Source of the DNA: Caulobacter sp. 32-67-35
GTDB lineage: Bacteria; Pseudomonadota; Alphaproteobacteria; Caulobacterales; Caulobacteraceae
NCBI GenBank assembly: GCA_002280875.1
Contig: NCEV01000044.1
Span: forward strand, 1 to 44,385
Length of the DNA stretch: 44,385 nucleotides
Direction of reading: 5' to 3'
The position numbers were made by a program, and so were the translations under genes. Below are positions 1 through 10,038 of this stretch, piece after piece; within the stretch, counting starts at the first letter, position 1; each line of letters begins with the position of its first letter. A model generated the notes under the pieces. It ran no database searches. It saw only the letters and a program-made list of their open reading frames with translations, and was not told the DNA's origin.

Positions 1-367
1 TCGCGACGGCAGGATCGTCGGGCTCGATGCGCTCCACCAGGATCTCGATCCTGGCGCCGCACAGCAGCTGGATGTCCGGCCACGGGCTGCCCCGGCCATA
101 GACCAGCCGCCGCGGCGCCCCATCCTCCAGGCAGGCCAGGGCATGGCCCTCGACATCGGCCTCGATGCAGCCGCCGGACAAAAAGCCGGAAACACTATTT
201 TTTCCGAAGACCATCTGTGTGCCGACCGGACGCGGCCCGCCGTCGCCCAGGTCGACGATGGTGGCGAGCGCCGCCGGACCCGCCAAAAGCGCCGCCCGCA
301 AGGCGGGACGGACGTCATCGGCCATGCCGTAGAGGGGCCAGTCGGCGGCCGTTTGAGAGCTGTTCAT
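1..367 (-). CDS. XdhC/CoxI-family protein, partial (3' end outside window)
   Basis: The minus-strand frame opens with ATG at 367 and stays open to the window edge, giving the first 122 residues. I recognise the XdhC/CoxI N-terminal domain: an SGGCIEADV block at residues 64-72 and an LLCG block at 101-104, both typical of proteins that handle or insert molybdenum cofactor for xanthine dehydrogenase and CO dehydrogenase-type enzymes. The C-terminal Rossmann domain, if present, lies outside the window. It is transcribed away from the aldo/keto reductase gene, with about 90 bases between them. The family call is firm from these motifs; the partner enzyme cannot be inferred from this window. Confidence 0.75.
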   Translation of the reverse strand, partial: MNSSQTAADWPLYGMADDVRPALRAALLAGPAALATIVDLGDGGPRPVGTQMVFGKNSVSGFLSGGCIEADVEGHALACLEDGAPRRLVYGRGSPWPDIQLLCGARIEILVERIEPDDPAVA

Positions 368-425
368 CACCCGCGACTTTAACCCCTCGGCAAGGTTCCA
401 GAAACGGGTTCTTCAAACCTTTGGT

Positions 426-459
426 CGTACGGTCACCCGACAAAGTGTCGTTCCGTACG
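426..459. promoter_or_regulatory. Nested inverted repeat just upstream of the aldo/keto reductase
   Basis: CGTACGG at 426-432 pairs with CCGTACG at 453-459. Inside it, CGACA at 438-442 pairs with TGTCG at 446-450 around a 3-base loop. The outer arm ends one base before the candidate ATG at 461 and covers the region where a ribosome binding site would sit, so it could act as an operator or as an RNA hairpin limiting initiation. The symmetry is seen; the role is inference. Confidence 0.45.
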
Positions 460-460
460 G

Positions 461-1281
461 ATGGTCATGCCCATTTCGGTCTCAAAGCTCGGTCTCGCGG
501 CCGCCCAGTTCGGGCTCGACGGCATGACGTCGTCGCCGCGCGGGCGCTCGCCTGAAGCCGAAGCCCGCGACATCCTGAACATCGCCGACCGCTCGAGCCT
601 TTCGGTGCTGGACGTTTCGGGCGTCTATGGCCGGGCCGAGTCGATCCTCGGCGACCTCATTCCCCGCCCCGTCAATTTTCGCGTGACCCTGTCGACCGCC
701 CGCGCGGACCGGGGGCCTGATTTCGTCGAGGCCGAAGCCCGGGCCAGCCTGCGCCGCCTGGGCCTTGAGCGCGCCGACGCCATCATCGTCCAGTCGCCGT
801 CCGAGCTGTTTGGCCCGCATGGCGCCGCCCTGTGGGACCGCCTGGCCAGGCTGCGCGACGAAGGCCTGTTCCAGAAGATCGGTGTCTCGGCCCATGCCAG
901 CGACGATCCGGTGGGCGTGGCCCGTCGCTTCAAGCCCGATATTCTGCAGGCTCCGGCCTCGCTGCTGGACCAGCGCCTGCTGGCCGCAATGGCCTGCTGT
1001 TCCTGCCGCCCGATCGCGTGCCGGCCCAGCTGAAGGGCGCCTCGGGCCGTCTGTCGCGCGTGCGCCGGATGATCGCCGAGGGTCGTTCCGATCCGCTTCA
1101 GGCCGCTCTGGGTTTCGCTTTGTCGCGCCCCGAAGCCAGCGCCGTCCTGGTGGGCGTGACCTCCGCCGCCGAGCTTTCGGCCGTGGTCGCCGCCGCCTCC
1201 AGCCCGCCGCCGGATCTGGACTGGGACGACATGGCCATCGACGATCCGGTCGCGCTCGACCCGCGTCGTTGGGTCGCTTAG
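461..1281 (+). pseudogene. Aldo/keto reductase family protein, interrupted by an internal gap
   Basis: Residues from 461 to about 990 read as the N-terminal two thirds of an aldo/keto reductase-like barrel (SKLGLAAAQFGLDG near the start, then VLDVSGVYGRAESILGDL and KIGVSAHASDD). After LLDQRLLA the frame is lost. From about 993 the next frame continues as GLLFLPPDRVPAQL to a TAG ending at 1281. In relatives roughly 20-30 residues separate these two blocks, so a short segment is missing as well as the frame. The start could be ATG 461 or ATG 467. The cytidylyltransferase gene follows 161 bases downstream, a pairing seen in surface-sugar loci. I treat this as one gene disrupted by deletion or by assembly error. 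Confidence 0.75.
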
Positions 1282-1442
1282 GCGACTCCCCGAATCAAGC
1301 CCGACAGTACGAAGCCTGCCCAGGTCCAGCGGTCGCGCGAGCGGCGCCGGAATATGGTTTATGCCGCGTAAGTCTTTGATTCATTCGGATTTTATGAATT
1401 ACGGCTAGGCTTGCGGAACAACAGCTTTCAGGGGAGAGCGTC

Positions 1443-2147
1443 GTGATCCTTACCGTCCTGCAGGCCCGCATGGGGTCCCGCCGTCTTCCGGGCAAGGCCA
1501 TGGCCACGCTCCAGGGCGAGCCGATGATCATCCGCCAGCTGGAGCGCCTGCGCAGCGCGCGCTGTCCCAGCAAGATCATCGTCGCCACCAGCACCGACGC
1601 TTCCGATGACGCCCTGGCCGGCTTCGTGGTCTCGCGCGGCTATACGGTTTATCGCGGAGCCGGGTCCGATATTCTCGACCGCATCGCCCGCTGCGCCGAA
1701 ACCATCAGTTCGGTCAGCCACGTCGTGCGCATCAAGGGCGACGCGCCCTTTGTCGATCCCGGTATCGTGGACGAGGCGGTCCGCCTGGCCCTGGCCAGCG
1801 GCGCCGACTACACATCCAACCACGTTCAGCGCACCTATCCGGCCGGGCTTGAGGTCGAGGTGGTCACAGCCAACGCCCTGCGGGTCTCGGCCGCACAGGC
1901 GCGTGATCCGATGGCCCGCGTGTCGCCCACCGCCGCCATTCGCAACGATCCGGCCCGGTTCTCGCAGGCTCACCTGAAGGCCCGCCGCGACTGGTCGCAC
2001 CTGAACTGGCGGGTCAAGACCGCCGCCGACCTGGCCTTCGCGCGGTCGATCTACGACGCCCTGCATCCGGTCGATCCCGGCTTCTGCATGAACGACGTGC
2101 TGGACCTGGTCGAAAGCCATCAGGACCTGGCGCGGTTCGCGGCCTGA
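1443..2147 (+). CDS. SpsF-like cytidylyltransferase (CMP-sugar type)
   Basis: The 234-residue protein begins at a GTG preceded by GGGGAG at about 1431-1436. The N-terminus ILTVLQARMGSRRLPGKAM is the nucleotide-binding signature of the CMP-KDO/CMP-sialate synthetase superfamily, in the SpsF subgroup. GSDILDRIARCAE and VRIKGDAPFVDP are the following conserved blocks. Such enzymes activate sugar acids with CTP for surface polysaccharide or flagellin modification. The upstream neighbour is a disrupted aldo/keto reductase, and that pair suggests a nonulosonate-like modification route; the precise sugar is not deducible. It ends 131 bases before the convergent ald gene, across a repeat. Confidence 0.8.
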   Translation: MILTVLQARMGSRRLPGKAMATLQGEPMIIRQLERLRSARCPSKIIVATSTDASDDALAGFVVSRGYTVYRGAGSDILDRIARCAETISSVSHVVRIKGDAPFVDPGIVDEAVRLALASGADYTSNHVQRTYPAGLEVEVVTANALRVSAAQARDPMARVSPTAAIRNDPARFSQAHLKARRDWSHLNWRVKTAADLAFARSIYDALHPVDPGFCMNDVLDLVESHQDLARFAA

Positions 2148-2158
2148 CCTTAAAAACT

Positions 2159-2271
2159 GTCATCCCGGCCCAGCGCGTAGCGCGCCGAGCCGGGACCGCC
2201 GGGAACTCGGCGCGAGACGTCCGGCCGACCCCAGTGCTTGCGGCGGCCCCGGGTCTTCGCCCGGGATGACA
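2159..2271. repeat. Dispersed inverted-repeat element, family A
   Basis: The element begins TGTCATCCCGG and ends with CCGGGATGACA, so its termini are inverted repeats, with further internal GC-rich symmetry. A diverged second copy lies at 35149-35264. Both sit downstream of genes between convergent units, where the folded transcript could also act as a terminator. It codes for nothing visible and resembles REP- or MITE-like intergenic repeats. Confidence 0.75.
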
Positions 2272-2278
2272 GCGTCTG

Positions 2279-3391
2279 TTACGTCCAGGCGCCGTAAGGA
2301 TCGACCGACGGCTTGCCCAGCGCCTGCGCGACGGCCGGGTGGGTCAGCTCGCCCTTCAGCACATTGAGACCGCGGGCCAGGTGGACGTTGGTCTTCAGGG
2401 CGTCCAGGCCGTGGTCGGCCAGGGCCAGGCCGAACGGCAGGGTCGCGTTGCCCAGGGCTTCCGACGAGGTGCGCGGCGCGGCGCCGGGCATGTTGGCGAC
2501 GCAGTAGTGGACGACGCCGTCGACCGTATAGGTCGGCTCGGCGTGGGTGGTGGGCTTGCTGGTCTCGAAACAGCCGCCCTGGTCGATCGACACGTCGACC
2601 AGCACCGAGCCCGGCTTCATCTGCTTGAGGTGCTCGCGACGCACCAGCTTGGGCGCGGCGGCGCCGGCGGTCAGCACGGCGCCGATGATCACGTCAGCTT
2701 TCAGGATCTCTTCTTCCACGGCCGCGAAGGTCGAATAGCGGGTCAGGATGCGGCCCTGATAGAGGTCGTCCAGTTCGCGCATGCGCGGGATAGAGCGTTC
2801 CAGCACCACGACTTCCGCGCCGAGGCCAGCGGCCATGCGCGCGGCGTTGGAGCCGACCACGCCGCCGCCCAGCACGGCCACGCGGGCCGGGGGCACGCCC
2901 GGCACGCCGCAGAGCAGCAGGCCCATGCCGCCATTGTGCTTCAGCAGGGTTTCGGCGGCCGAGAACACGGCGATCCGGCCGGCCACTTCCGACATCGGCG
3001 CCAGCAGCGGCAGGCCGCCGCGCGCGTCGGTGACGGTCTCATAGGCGATGGCCGCGCAGCCGCTGCTGAGCAGGCCCTCGGTCTGGGCCGGATCGGGCGC
3101 CAGGTGCAGATAGGTGAAGAGGATGTGGCGGGGTTCCAGCTTCTCCCACTCGACCTTCTGCGGCTCCTTGACCTTGATGATCATGTCCGCGCCGGAGAAC
3201 ACGGCTGCGGCGTCGGCGGCGAGGGTCGCGCCAGCTTTCAGATAGTCACCGTCGGCATAGCCCGCGCCGAGGCCGGCGCCGGACTGGACCAGCACGCTGT
3301 GCCCATGGCCGACATATTCCCGGACGGCGGTGGGGGTGAGACCCACGCGGTGTTCGCCCGGTTTGATCTCTGAGGGGACGCCTACGCGCAT
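2279..3391 (-). CDS. ald: Alanine dehydrogenase
   Basis: The 370-residue protein matches the family length of about 371 and catalyses NAD-dependent, reversible oxidative deamination of L-alanine to pyruvate. MRVGVPSEIKPGEHRVGLTP is the classic N-terminus, the lysine of IIKVKEPQ and the histidine of FTYLHLAPD are substrate-site residues, and AVLGGGVVGSNAARMA is the NAD-binding glycine motif. I start at ATG 3391, which has GGAGG at a suitable distance; the frame is open to a TTG further upstream, but that codon overlaps the ribosome binding site. It is divergent from an Lrp/AsnC regulator gene, the usual arrangement for its activator. It ends next to a dispersed repeat. Confidence 0.95.
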   Translation of the reverse strand: MRVGVPSEIKPGEHRVGLTPTAVREYVGHGHSVLVQSGAGLGAGYADGDYLKAGATLAADAAAVFSGADMIIKVKEPQKVEWEKLEPRHILFTYLHLAPDPAQTEGLLSSGCAAIAYETVTDARGGLPLLAPMSEVAGRIAVFSAAETLLKHNGGMGLLLCGVPGVPPARVAVLGGGVVGSNAARMAAGLGAEVVVLERSIPRMRELDDLYQGRILTRYSTFAAVEEEILKADVIIGAVLTAGAAAPKLVRREHLKQMKPGSVLVDVSIDQGGCFETSKPTTHAEPTYTVDGVVHYCVANMPGAAPRTSSEALGNATLPFGLALADHGLDALKTNVHLARGLNVLKGELTHPAVAQALGKPSVDPYGAWT

Positions 3392-3413
3392 GATGGTTTC
3401 CTCCAAGGGTGCT

Positions 3414-3472
3414 TTCTCGCCGGTTTACGCCTCTCTTCGCGCAGGTTCCTTGGGCATTTCATCCGGCGAGAA
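3414..3472. promoter_or_regulatory. Ten-base inverted repeat pair in the ald/Lrp divergent region
   Basis: TTCTCGCCGG at 3414-3423 and its exact reverse complement at 3463-3472 are spaced 49 bases start to start, roughly five helical turns. They lie between the two divergent genes. Lrp/AsnC proteins assemble as multimers that wrap DNA over several phased sites, so this pair is a plausible operator. The match is seen in the sequence; the binding is inference. Confidence 0.5.
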
Positions 3473-3481
3473 CCATGATAT

Positions 3482-3494
3482 GCAGGAATCCTGC
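3482..3494. promoter_or_regulatory. Short perfect palindrome near the Lrp-family start
   Basis: GCAGGA-A-TCCTGC forms a perfect 6-base-arm palindrome 16 bases before the regulator's ATG at 3511. It may be an autoregulatory half of the ald/Lrp control region. Confidence 0.4.
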
Positions 3495-3510
3495 GTCACC
3501 TGGTGTCCTG

Positions 3511-3984
3511 ATGAAGAAACCCGTCGTCGAACTGGATGGCTTTGACCGGAAGCTCCTGAACCTGCTGCAGAGACGGGGTCGGGCCAGCTATGTGGACATG
3601 GCTGAAGCGGTGAATCTGTCCGAGTCCGCCTGCCTGCGCCGTGTACGGGCTCTGGAGGAGGCCGGGGTCATCAGTCGCTATGCCGCCGTCATCGATGAGC
3701 GGGCGGTAGGCCTGCCGCTGAGCGTCTTTGTCACCGTCACCCTGTCGTCCCAGGCCGAGGCGACGCTGAGCGCCTTCGAGAAGGCCGTCGCCAATGTGCG
3801 CGAGGTGGCCGAATGCTATCTGATGACCGGCGGATCGGACTATCTGCTGCGGCTGGTGGTGCGGGATGTCGATGATCTGGAGCGCGTTCACGCCCAGGAG
3901 CTGACGCGAATTCCAGGCGTTGTCAGGGTCAGTTCCAGCATCGCCCTGCGCGCGGTGGTCAAGCGCGCTGAATTGCCGCTGTGA
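3511..3984 (+). CDS. Lrp/AsnC family transcriptional regulator
   Basis: The 157-residue protein has the standard two-part Lrp layout. An N-terminal helix-turn-helix (LDGFDRKLLNLLQRRGRASY, then LSESACLRRVRALEEAGVI) is followed by a C-terminal ligand-binding RAM domain (CYLMTGGSDYLLRLVVRD and IPGVVRVSSSIALRAV). I start at ATG 3511 because translation from there gives the family length. It is divergent from ald and shares a control region containing two inverted repeats, so it probably controls ald in response to alanine or another amino acid and may regulate itself. Confidence 0.88.
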   Translation: MKKPVVELDGFDRKLLNLLQRRGRASYVDMAEAVNLSESACLRRVRALEEAGVISRYAAVIDERAVGLPLSVFVTVTLSSQAEATLSAFEKAVANVREVAECYLMTGGSDYLLRLVVRDVDDLERVHAQELTRIPGVVRVSSSIALRAVVKRAELPL

Positions 3985-4066
3985 CAGTGCTTCAAATACC
4001 TACGGTCGGTTAACCTTGTCTCTCTAGTCCTTTGTCCCGACGCGAAAATCCACGTCGGGGGACGAG

Positions 4067-4873
4067 ATGGTTTCGAGAAGACTTCTACTGGGCGTTCTGG
4101 CGTCCGGACTGGCTGGCGCGCCGCTGGCCGCCCTGGCCGAGGGTGATGATCATCACGCGCCCGCGCCGCGCAAGGCCGCGCCCAAGCCCCGTGCCGCTGC
4201 AGCCCGCGCCGCGCCCGCGCCGGTGCGCTCGACGGTCGCCGAATATCCCAAGCCGGTCGAGACCCATGCGCCCGAAGTGATCATCAATCCCGATGAAGCG
4301 CTGGGCCGCCTCAAGCACGGCAACGCCATCTTCGCGCGCGGCGGCGCCAGCATGGCCCTGCCCAGCTGGACGCGGATCAATGAGCTGGCTGGCGGCCAGA
4401 AGCCCTTCGCCATCATCGTGGGCTGCTCCGACAGCCGCGTGCCGCCGGAACTGGTGTTCGACTGCACCCTGGGCGAGCTGTTCGTGGTCCGCGTGGCCGG
4501 CTCGACCGTCAGCCGCGAGGGTCTGGGCTCGATCCTCTATGCCGTCGAGCACCTGGGCGCGCCGCTGATCGTCGTGATGGGCCACACCAAGTGCGGCGCC
4601 GTCGGGGCGGCGGTGGACGTGGTCACCAAGCACAGCCATCTGCATGGCGCGCTGTTCGACATGGCCCTGCCGATCGTCCCGGCCGTTCTGGAGGCTCAGG
4701 CCAAGTCCCCCGTCGATCTGCAGGACGCCGCGATCCGTCAGAATGTTCACGACACGGCCGAGCGCCTGAAGTCCGCCGATCACATTCTGTCGGAGCGTAT
4801 CGCCTCGGGCCGCCTGAAGATCGTTTCGGCCTGCTACAGTCTGTCGACGGCTCAGGTCGAGTTCAACGTATAA
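4067..4873 (+). CDS. Exported beta-class carbonic anhydrase
   Basis: The protein has 268 residues. Residues 1-25 form a signal peptide beginning MVSRRLLLG with a twin-arginine-like SRR motif, cleaved probably after ALA. A proline/alanine-rich linker (about 30-60) follows, then the beta-carbonic anhydrase domain. Zinc ligands are visible: Cys120 in CSDSRVPPE with Asp122 and Arg124 as the catalytic dyad, then His173 and Cys176 in HTKCGAVGAA. It interconverts CO2 and bicarbonate, presumably in the periplasm. A second, cytosolic beta enzyme lies at 12274. Zinc enzymes exported folded by Tat are well known; assignment to Tat rather than Sec is inference. Confidence 0.88.
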   Translation: MVSRRLLLGVLASGLAGAPLAALAEGDDHHAPAPRKAAPKPRAAAARAAPAPVRSTVAEYPKPVETHAPEVIINPDEALGRLKHGNAIFARGGASMALPSWTRINELAGGQKPFAIIVGCSDSRVPPELVFDCTLGELFVVRVAGSTVSREGLGSILYAVEHLGAPLIVVMGHTKCGAVGAAVDVVTKHSHLHGALFDMALPIVPAVLEAQAKSPVDLQDAAIRQNVHDTAERLKSADHILSERIASGRLKIVSACYSLSTAQVEFNV

Positions 4874-4884
4874 GCTTGTGCGAC

Positions 4885-4902
4885 AACGGGCTCCCGCCCG
4901 TT
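4885..4902 (+). terminator. Hairpin after the exported carbonic anhydrase
   Basis: AACGGGC and GCCCGTT form a perfect 7-base stem with a TCCC loop, 12 bases after the stop codon. There is no T tract, so termination would be weak. Confidence 0.4.
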
Positions 4903-4963
4903 GACCCGGCGCGGGCCTTGGCGTCACATCCCCCTCTGAACGTGGTGAACCGGGGGATGCTGC

Positions 4964-7900
4964 ATGTCGACGGACGAGACACCGCCCGCGAGCGGTTCGG
5001 ACGACTCGACTCCCGGCGCCCGCGCGGCGTTTCTTGACCGGCTGAAGGCCTGGCGGCCCGATCGCGGCCAGACCCGGATGATCGCCGTAGCGGCGGCGGC
5101 CCTCGTGGTAGGCTTCGGCGGCGGCATCCTCGCGGGCAAGGCCGGCGAGCTGGGCTGGTTTGGCGGAAACAAGAGCGCGGTGGCCTCGGCGCCGGTCAAG
5201 GGCCAGGCCTGGTCGCTGTTTGGCAAGCCTCGCTCGGCCAATGCGCCGCGTCGCGGCATTCCCAAGCCCGAAGGCTTCGCCGTCTGGCAAAGCCGCATCG
5301 ACAGCAGCGGCGCCGACCCCATGGCCTGCGTGCGGATGAGCAAGGCGCTGGATCCCTCCAAGCCCTATGCAGACTATGTGCTGATCTCGCCCGACACCGG
5401 CCGCACGCCGGCCGTGCGGGTCAAGGGCGACGAGCTGTGTGTGGGCGGGGTCGGCTTCACCGATCATCGCGTCACCCTGCTCAAGGGCCTGCCCGCCAGG
5501 GGCGGCGAGACCCTGGCCGCCAATGCCGATGTCGATTTCACCTTTGGCGAAAAGCCGCCCTATGTCGGCTTCGCCGGCGACGGGGTGGTCCTGCCGCGCG
5601 AGGAATCCGACGGCGTCGGCATCGAGACCATCAATGTCCAGACCCTGGCCATCGAGGTCTGGCGCGTCTCTGACCGCAATCTGGTGCGCAAGTCGATCAG
5701 CGCCCCCGACCCCACCGGCGAGGGCGACTGGGCCGGCGACTATGGCGACGACAGCGTGGGCGAAGACGGCCGCCGCGTCTGGAAGGGCGTCGTGCCCGTC
5801 ACCGGCGCGGCCGGCCAGAAGGCGACCACCGTCTTCCCGCTGGGCGCGGTGCTGAAGGACATGAAGGCCGGGGGCTATCTGATCAAGGCGCGCGACGCCT
5901 CGGGCGGCCGTGACCCCGACGCCGAGGGCGACACCCCGCCGGCCCAGGCCCGCCGCTGGATCGTGTTCACCGACATGGCGATGATCGCCTATGACGGCTC
6001 CGAATCCCTCGACGTGGTGGTCCGCTCGCTGAAGAGCGCCAAGACCATGGCCGGCGTCCGCGTGGCCCTGGTGGCCCGCGACGGCGAGGATCTGGCCGAG
6101 GCCAAGAGCGACGCCGACGGCCGGGTGCGCTTCCTGCGTCCACTGCTGGAAGGCGAAGGCTCAGAGCGCGCCAAGATGGTGATGGCCTATGGGCCGCTGG
6201 GCGATCTGGCGGTGCTGGATCTCGACCGCTCGCCCGTCGACCTGTCCAAGCAGGGCGTCGGCGGCCGCGAAGGCGCCACCGCCGGCCGTTCGACCCGCAC
6301 CGATATCGACGGCTATCTCTATGCCGATCGCGGCATCTATCGGCCCGGCGAGACGGTGCATCTGACCGCCATGGTCCGCGACCGGCTGGCCAAGGCGGTG
6401 AACGACCGCAAGGGCGAGATCATCGTCAAGCGGCCCTCGGGCGTCGAGTTCAAGCGCTATCCGTTCAGCGGCGCCAAGGCCGGCGCCGTGCTGGCCGACA
6501 TCGCCCTGCCGCGCTCAGCGCCGCGCGGGCGTTGGGTGGCCGAGCTGAAGATCGAGGGCATCGAGGCCGCCTCGGGCAGCCTGACCTTCAGCGTCGAGGA
6601 CTTCGCGCCGCAACGCCTGGCCGTCACGGCCACGGGCCAGGAGTCTGTCCCCCTCAGTGTGGGTGAGACCCGCAAGGTCGATGTCTCGGCCCGCTTCCTC
6701 TATGGCGCGCCGGGCGCTGGCCTGCAGACGCAGGGCGAGGCGCGGTTGCGCGCCGACAGCGATCCGTTCCCCGCCTACAAGGACTATCGCTGGGGCGACG
6801 CCGACAAGCCGTTCGAGGAGAAGTTCCTGGAGCTGGGCACAACGGTCACTGACGGCGAGGGCAGGGCTGTCCTTTCGGTCGGCTCGGAGCTGGCCGGCGA
6901 CACGGCCCAGCCGCTGATCGCTGCGGTCACCACCTCGGTGTTCGAGCCCGGCGGCCGACCGGTGCGCGAGAGCCTCGACCTGAAGGTGCGCGGCAAATCC
7001 CTCTATTACGGGGTCAAGATCGACCAGGGCGAAAGCGCCAGGGGCGACCCGCCGATCAGCCTGAACATCATCGCCGTCAACGCCGCCGGCCAGCGGGTGG
7101 GCGCGACCGCGACCTACACCCTGATCAGCGAGAACTGGGACTATGACTGGTTCCAGCAGGACGGCCGCTGGCAGTGGCGGCGCACCAGCCGCGACGCGGT
7201 GGTGGCCAAGGCCAGCGTCAATATCGGCGCCGGCGCTCCGGCCCGCTTCACCCGCCGCCTGGGCTGGGGCGACTATCGCCTCGTGGTCGAGGGCGCCGAT
7301 GGTTCGCGCACCGTCACCCGCTTCGCCGCCGGCTGGGGCTCGCCCGCCAAGGACGCCGAGGCGCCGGACTTCGTGCGCGTCAGCGCCGGGACCAAGGCCT
7401 ATGTCCAGGGCGATACGGTCGAGATCACGCTGAAGCCGCCCTATGCGGGTGAAGCCCAGATCGCCGTCGCCACCGACCGCCTGATCGACCTGAAGACCGT
7501 CTCCGTCGGCGAGAACGGGACGACCGTGCGCCTGAAGACCTCGGCCGCCTGGGGCGGCGGGGCCTATGTGATGGTCAGCGTCATCCAGCCGCGCGACCCG
7601 GTCGCCTCGCCCAAGCCGCGCCGGGCCCTGGGCCTGGTCTATGTGCCGCTCGATCCCAAGGACCGGAAACTGACCGTCGATCTGGGCACGCCCGTGAAGA
7701 TCGACTCCAAGGCGCCGGTCGAAATCCCCGTGGCGGTGAAGGGCCTGGGCCTGGGCCAGCGCGCCCACGTCACCATCGCGGCGGTCGACGAGGGCATTCT
7801 GCGCCTGACCCGCCAGGACAGTCCAGATCCGGTGAAATGGTATTTCGGCAAGCGCGCCCTGGGCGTCGACTATCGCGACGACTACGGCCGCCTGCTCGAT

Positions 7901-10022
7901 CCCAATCTGGGCGCGCCCGCCAATGTCAATTTCGGCGCCGACGAGGTCGGGGGCGAGGGTCTGACCGTCACCCCGATCAAGACCGTGGCCCTGTGGTCGG
8001 GCGTGGTCGAGACCGGCCTTGATGGCAAGGCGGTGATCAGGCTGCCCGCCGCCGACTTCAACGGTGAGCTGCGTCTGATGGCCGTGGCCTGGACCGATAC
8101 CGCCGTCGGCTCGGGCTCCAAGCCCCTGACCGTGCGCCAGCCGGTGGTGGCCGACCTGAACCTGCCGCGCTTCCTGGCCCCCGGCGACAAGGCCATGGCG
8201 ACGCTGGAACTGCACAATGTGGAAGGCAAACCCGGCGCCTATACCGCCGAGGCCTTCTCGTCGGGCGGGCTGAAGGTGGCTTTCAAGAAGGTGTTCCAGC
8301 TAATCCTGGGACAACGGATCGCCGAGAAGATCCCCTTCCTGGCCCCCGACGTCACCGGCATCGGCAAGATCGGCTTCAAGGTGGCCGGGCCGGGCTTTAC
8401 GACCAGCAAGGACTATCCGATCCAGACGCGCCTCGGTTGGGGCGACGTGGTTCGCACCACCACGCAGCTGCAGCAGCCGGGCGCGGCCTATACGCCGACG
8501 GCGGATCTGATGAGCGGTCTGGCGGCCGGGGATGTGACGCTGCAGGTCAGCTATTCGCCGTTCAAGGGCTTCGACCCGGCGGCGATCGCGGTGGCCCTGC
8601 AACGCTATCCCTATGGCTGCACCGAGCAGCTGGTCTCGACGGCTTATCCGCTGCTCTACGCCCAGAGCCTGACCAGCGACCCGAAGCTGAAACGCACCCC
8701 GACGGCCCTGGCCAATGCGGTGGGCAAGCTGCTGGATCGCCAGACCCTCGACGGGGCCTTTGGCCTGTGGCGGGTGGGCGATGGCGAGGCCGACGCCTGG
8801 CTGGGCGCCTATACGACCGATTTCCTGCTGGAAGCGAGGGCCCAGGGCGTGGCCGTGCCGGACGCGGCAATCGACAAGGCCATGAACGCCATGCGCCAGA
8901 TCAGCCGTCCCGACGGCTGGGCCTCGGTCTCGTACCGGATGGAATATCCCGAGTGGTGGGCGTCTTCGCCGGAGGCCTCCAAGAAGGCCACCGAACGGAT
9001 GCGTCGCCGGGCCTCGGCCTATGCGCTGTATGTGATGGCCAAGGGCGGCAAGGGCGACCTGGCCCGCCTGCGCTGGTGGCACGACGTGCAGATGAAGGAC
9101 GAAGACCAGCCCATGGCGAAGGCCTATGTCGCCGCCGGTCTGGCCCGGATGGGCGACAATGCCCGGGCCCGTTCGGCCATGCGCCAGGCGGTCCGGTCGC
9201 TGGGCTATCGTGACGAGCAGGACTGGTACCAGAGCCCGCTGCGCGACGTGGCGGGACTGACGGCCCTGGCCGTCGAGGCGGGCCAGGGTGATGTCGCCCG
9301 CCAGCTGCAGGGCCGGCTGGAGAATGTGGTCAAGGATCCCGACGCGCTGAACACCCAGGAACAGGCTGCCGTGCTTCACGCGGCCTACGCCCTGCTGAAG
9401 GCTGCGGGCGGGCCCGATCTCGATCAACGCCACGGGGGCCCTGGCCCTGCCGCCAGCCGGCGGCGCGCCGCGCTGGGCGGTGGGCAAGCTGGCCGATAGT
9501 CGCTTCGTCAACACCGGCAAGGGCGCCCTGTGGCGTACCGTCAGCGTTCGCGGCACGCCCACGGTCGCGCCGGGGGCGGAAGCCAATGGCCTTTCGGTTA
9601 ACAAGCGCTTGCTGTCGATGACCGGGGCGGCGGTCGATCCGGCCACCATCCGCCAGGGCGACCGGATCATCGTGCTGGTTTCGGGCCGCTCGATGCAGGC
9701 CCGCTCGACCGCCCTGGTGGTCGACGACGCCCTGCCGGCCGGCTTCGAGATCGAGACGACGCTCGGCGCCGACGACGCCCAGAACGGGCCCTACAGATTC
9801 CTGGGCGAACTGACGGGGGCCGACGTGCAGGAAAGCCGCGACGACCGCTTCATCGCGGCCATGGACCTGGAAGGAAACAAGCCCTTCGCCCTGGCCTATG
9901 TGGCGCGGGCGGTGACCCCGGGCGAGTTCTTCCTGCCCGGCGCCGTGGCCAAGGACATGTACCGGCCCGCGATCACCGCACGGTCGGACGCCGGCCGGGC
10001 GGTGATCGCGCCGGGGCAGTAG
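4964..10022 (+). pseudogene. yfhM: Bacterial alpha-2-macroglobulin (YfhM-like), frameshifted near the 3' end
   Basis: This is a very large inner-membrane-anchored, periplasmic protease trap of about 1685 residues, the usual size for the family. Residues 37-58 are a membrane segment (MIAVAAAALVVGFGGGILAG). MG2 domains and a bait region follow, then the thioester motif CTEQ at Cys1219 within the terpenoid-cyclase-like domain. The frame is open from ATG 4964 to 9499, but homology moves to the next frame at about 9410-9420. There a GGGCCC run appears one G too long; removing one G joins LLKAAGGP directly to ISINATGALALPPAGG and on to the stop at 10022. This may be a homopolymer error. The next gene is pbpC, the classic pairing for defence of a damaged cell wall. 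Confidence 0.88.
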
Positions 10023-10038
10023 TGATGTCGAATGTGGG

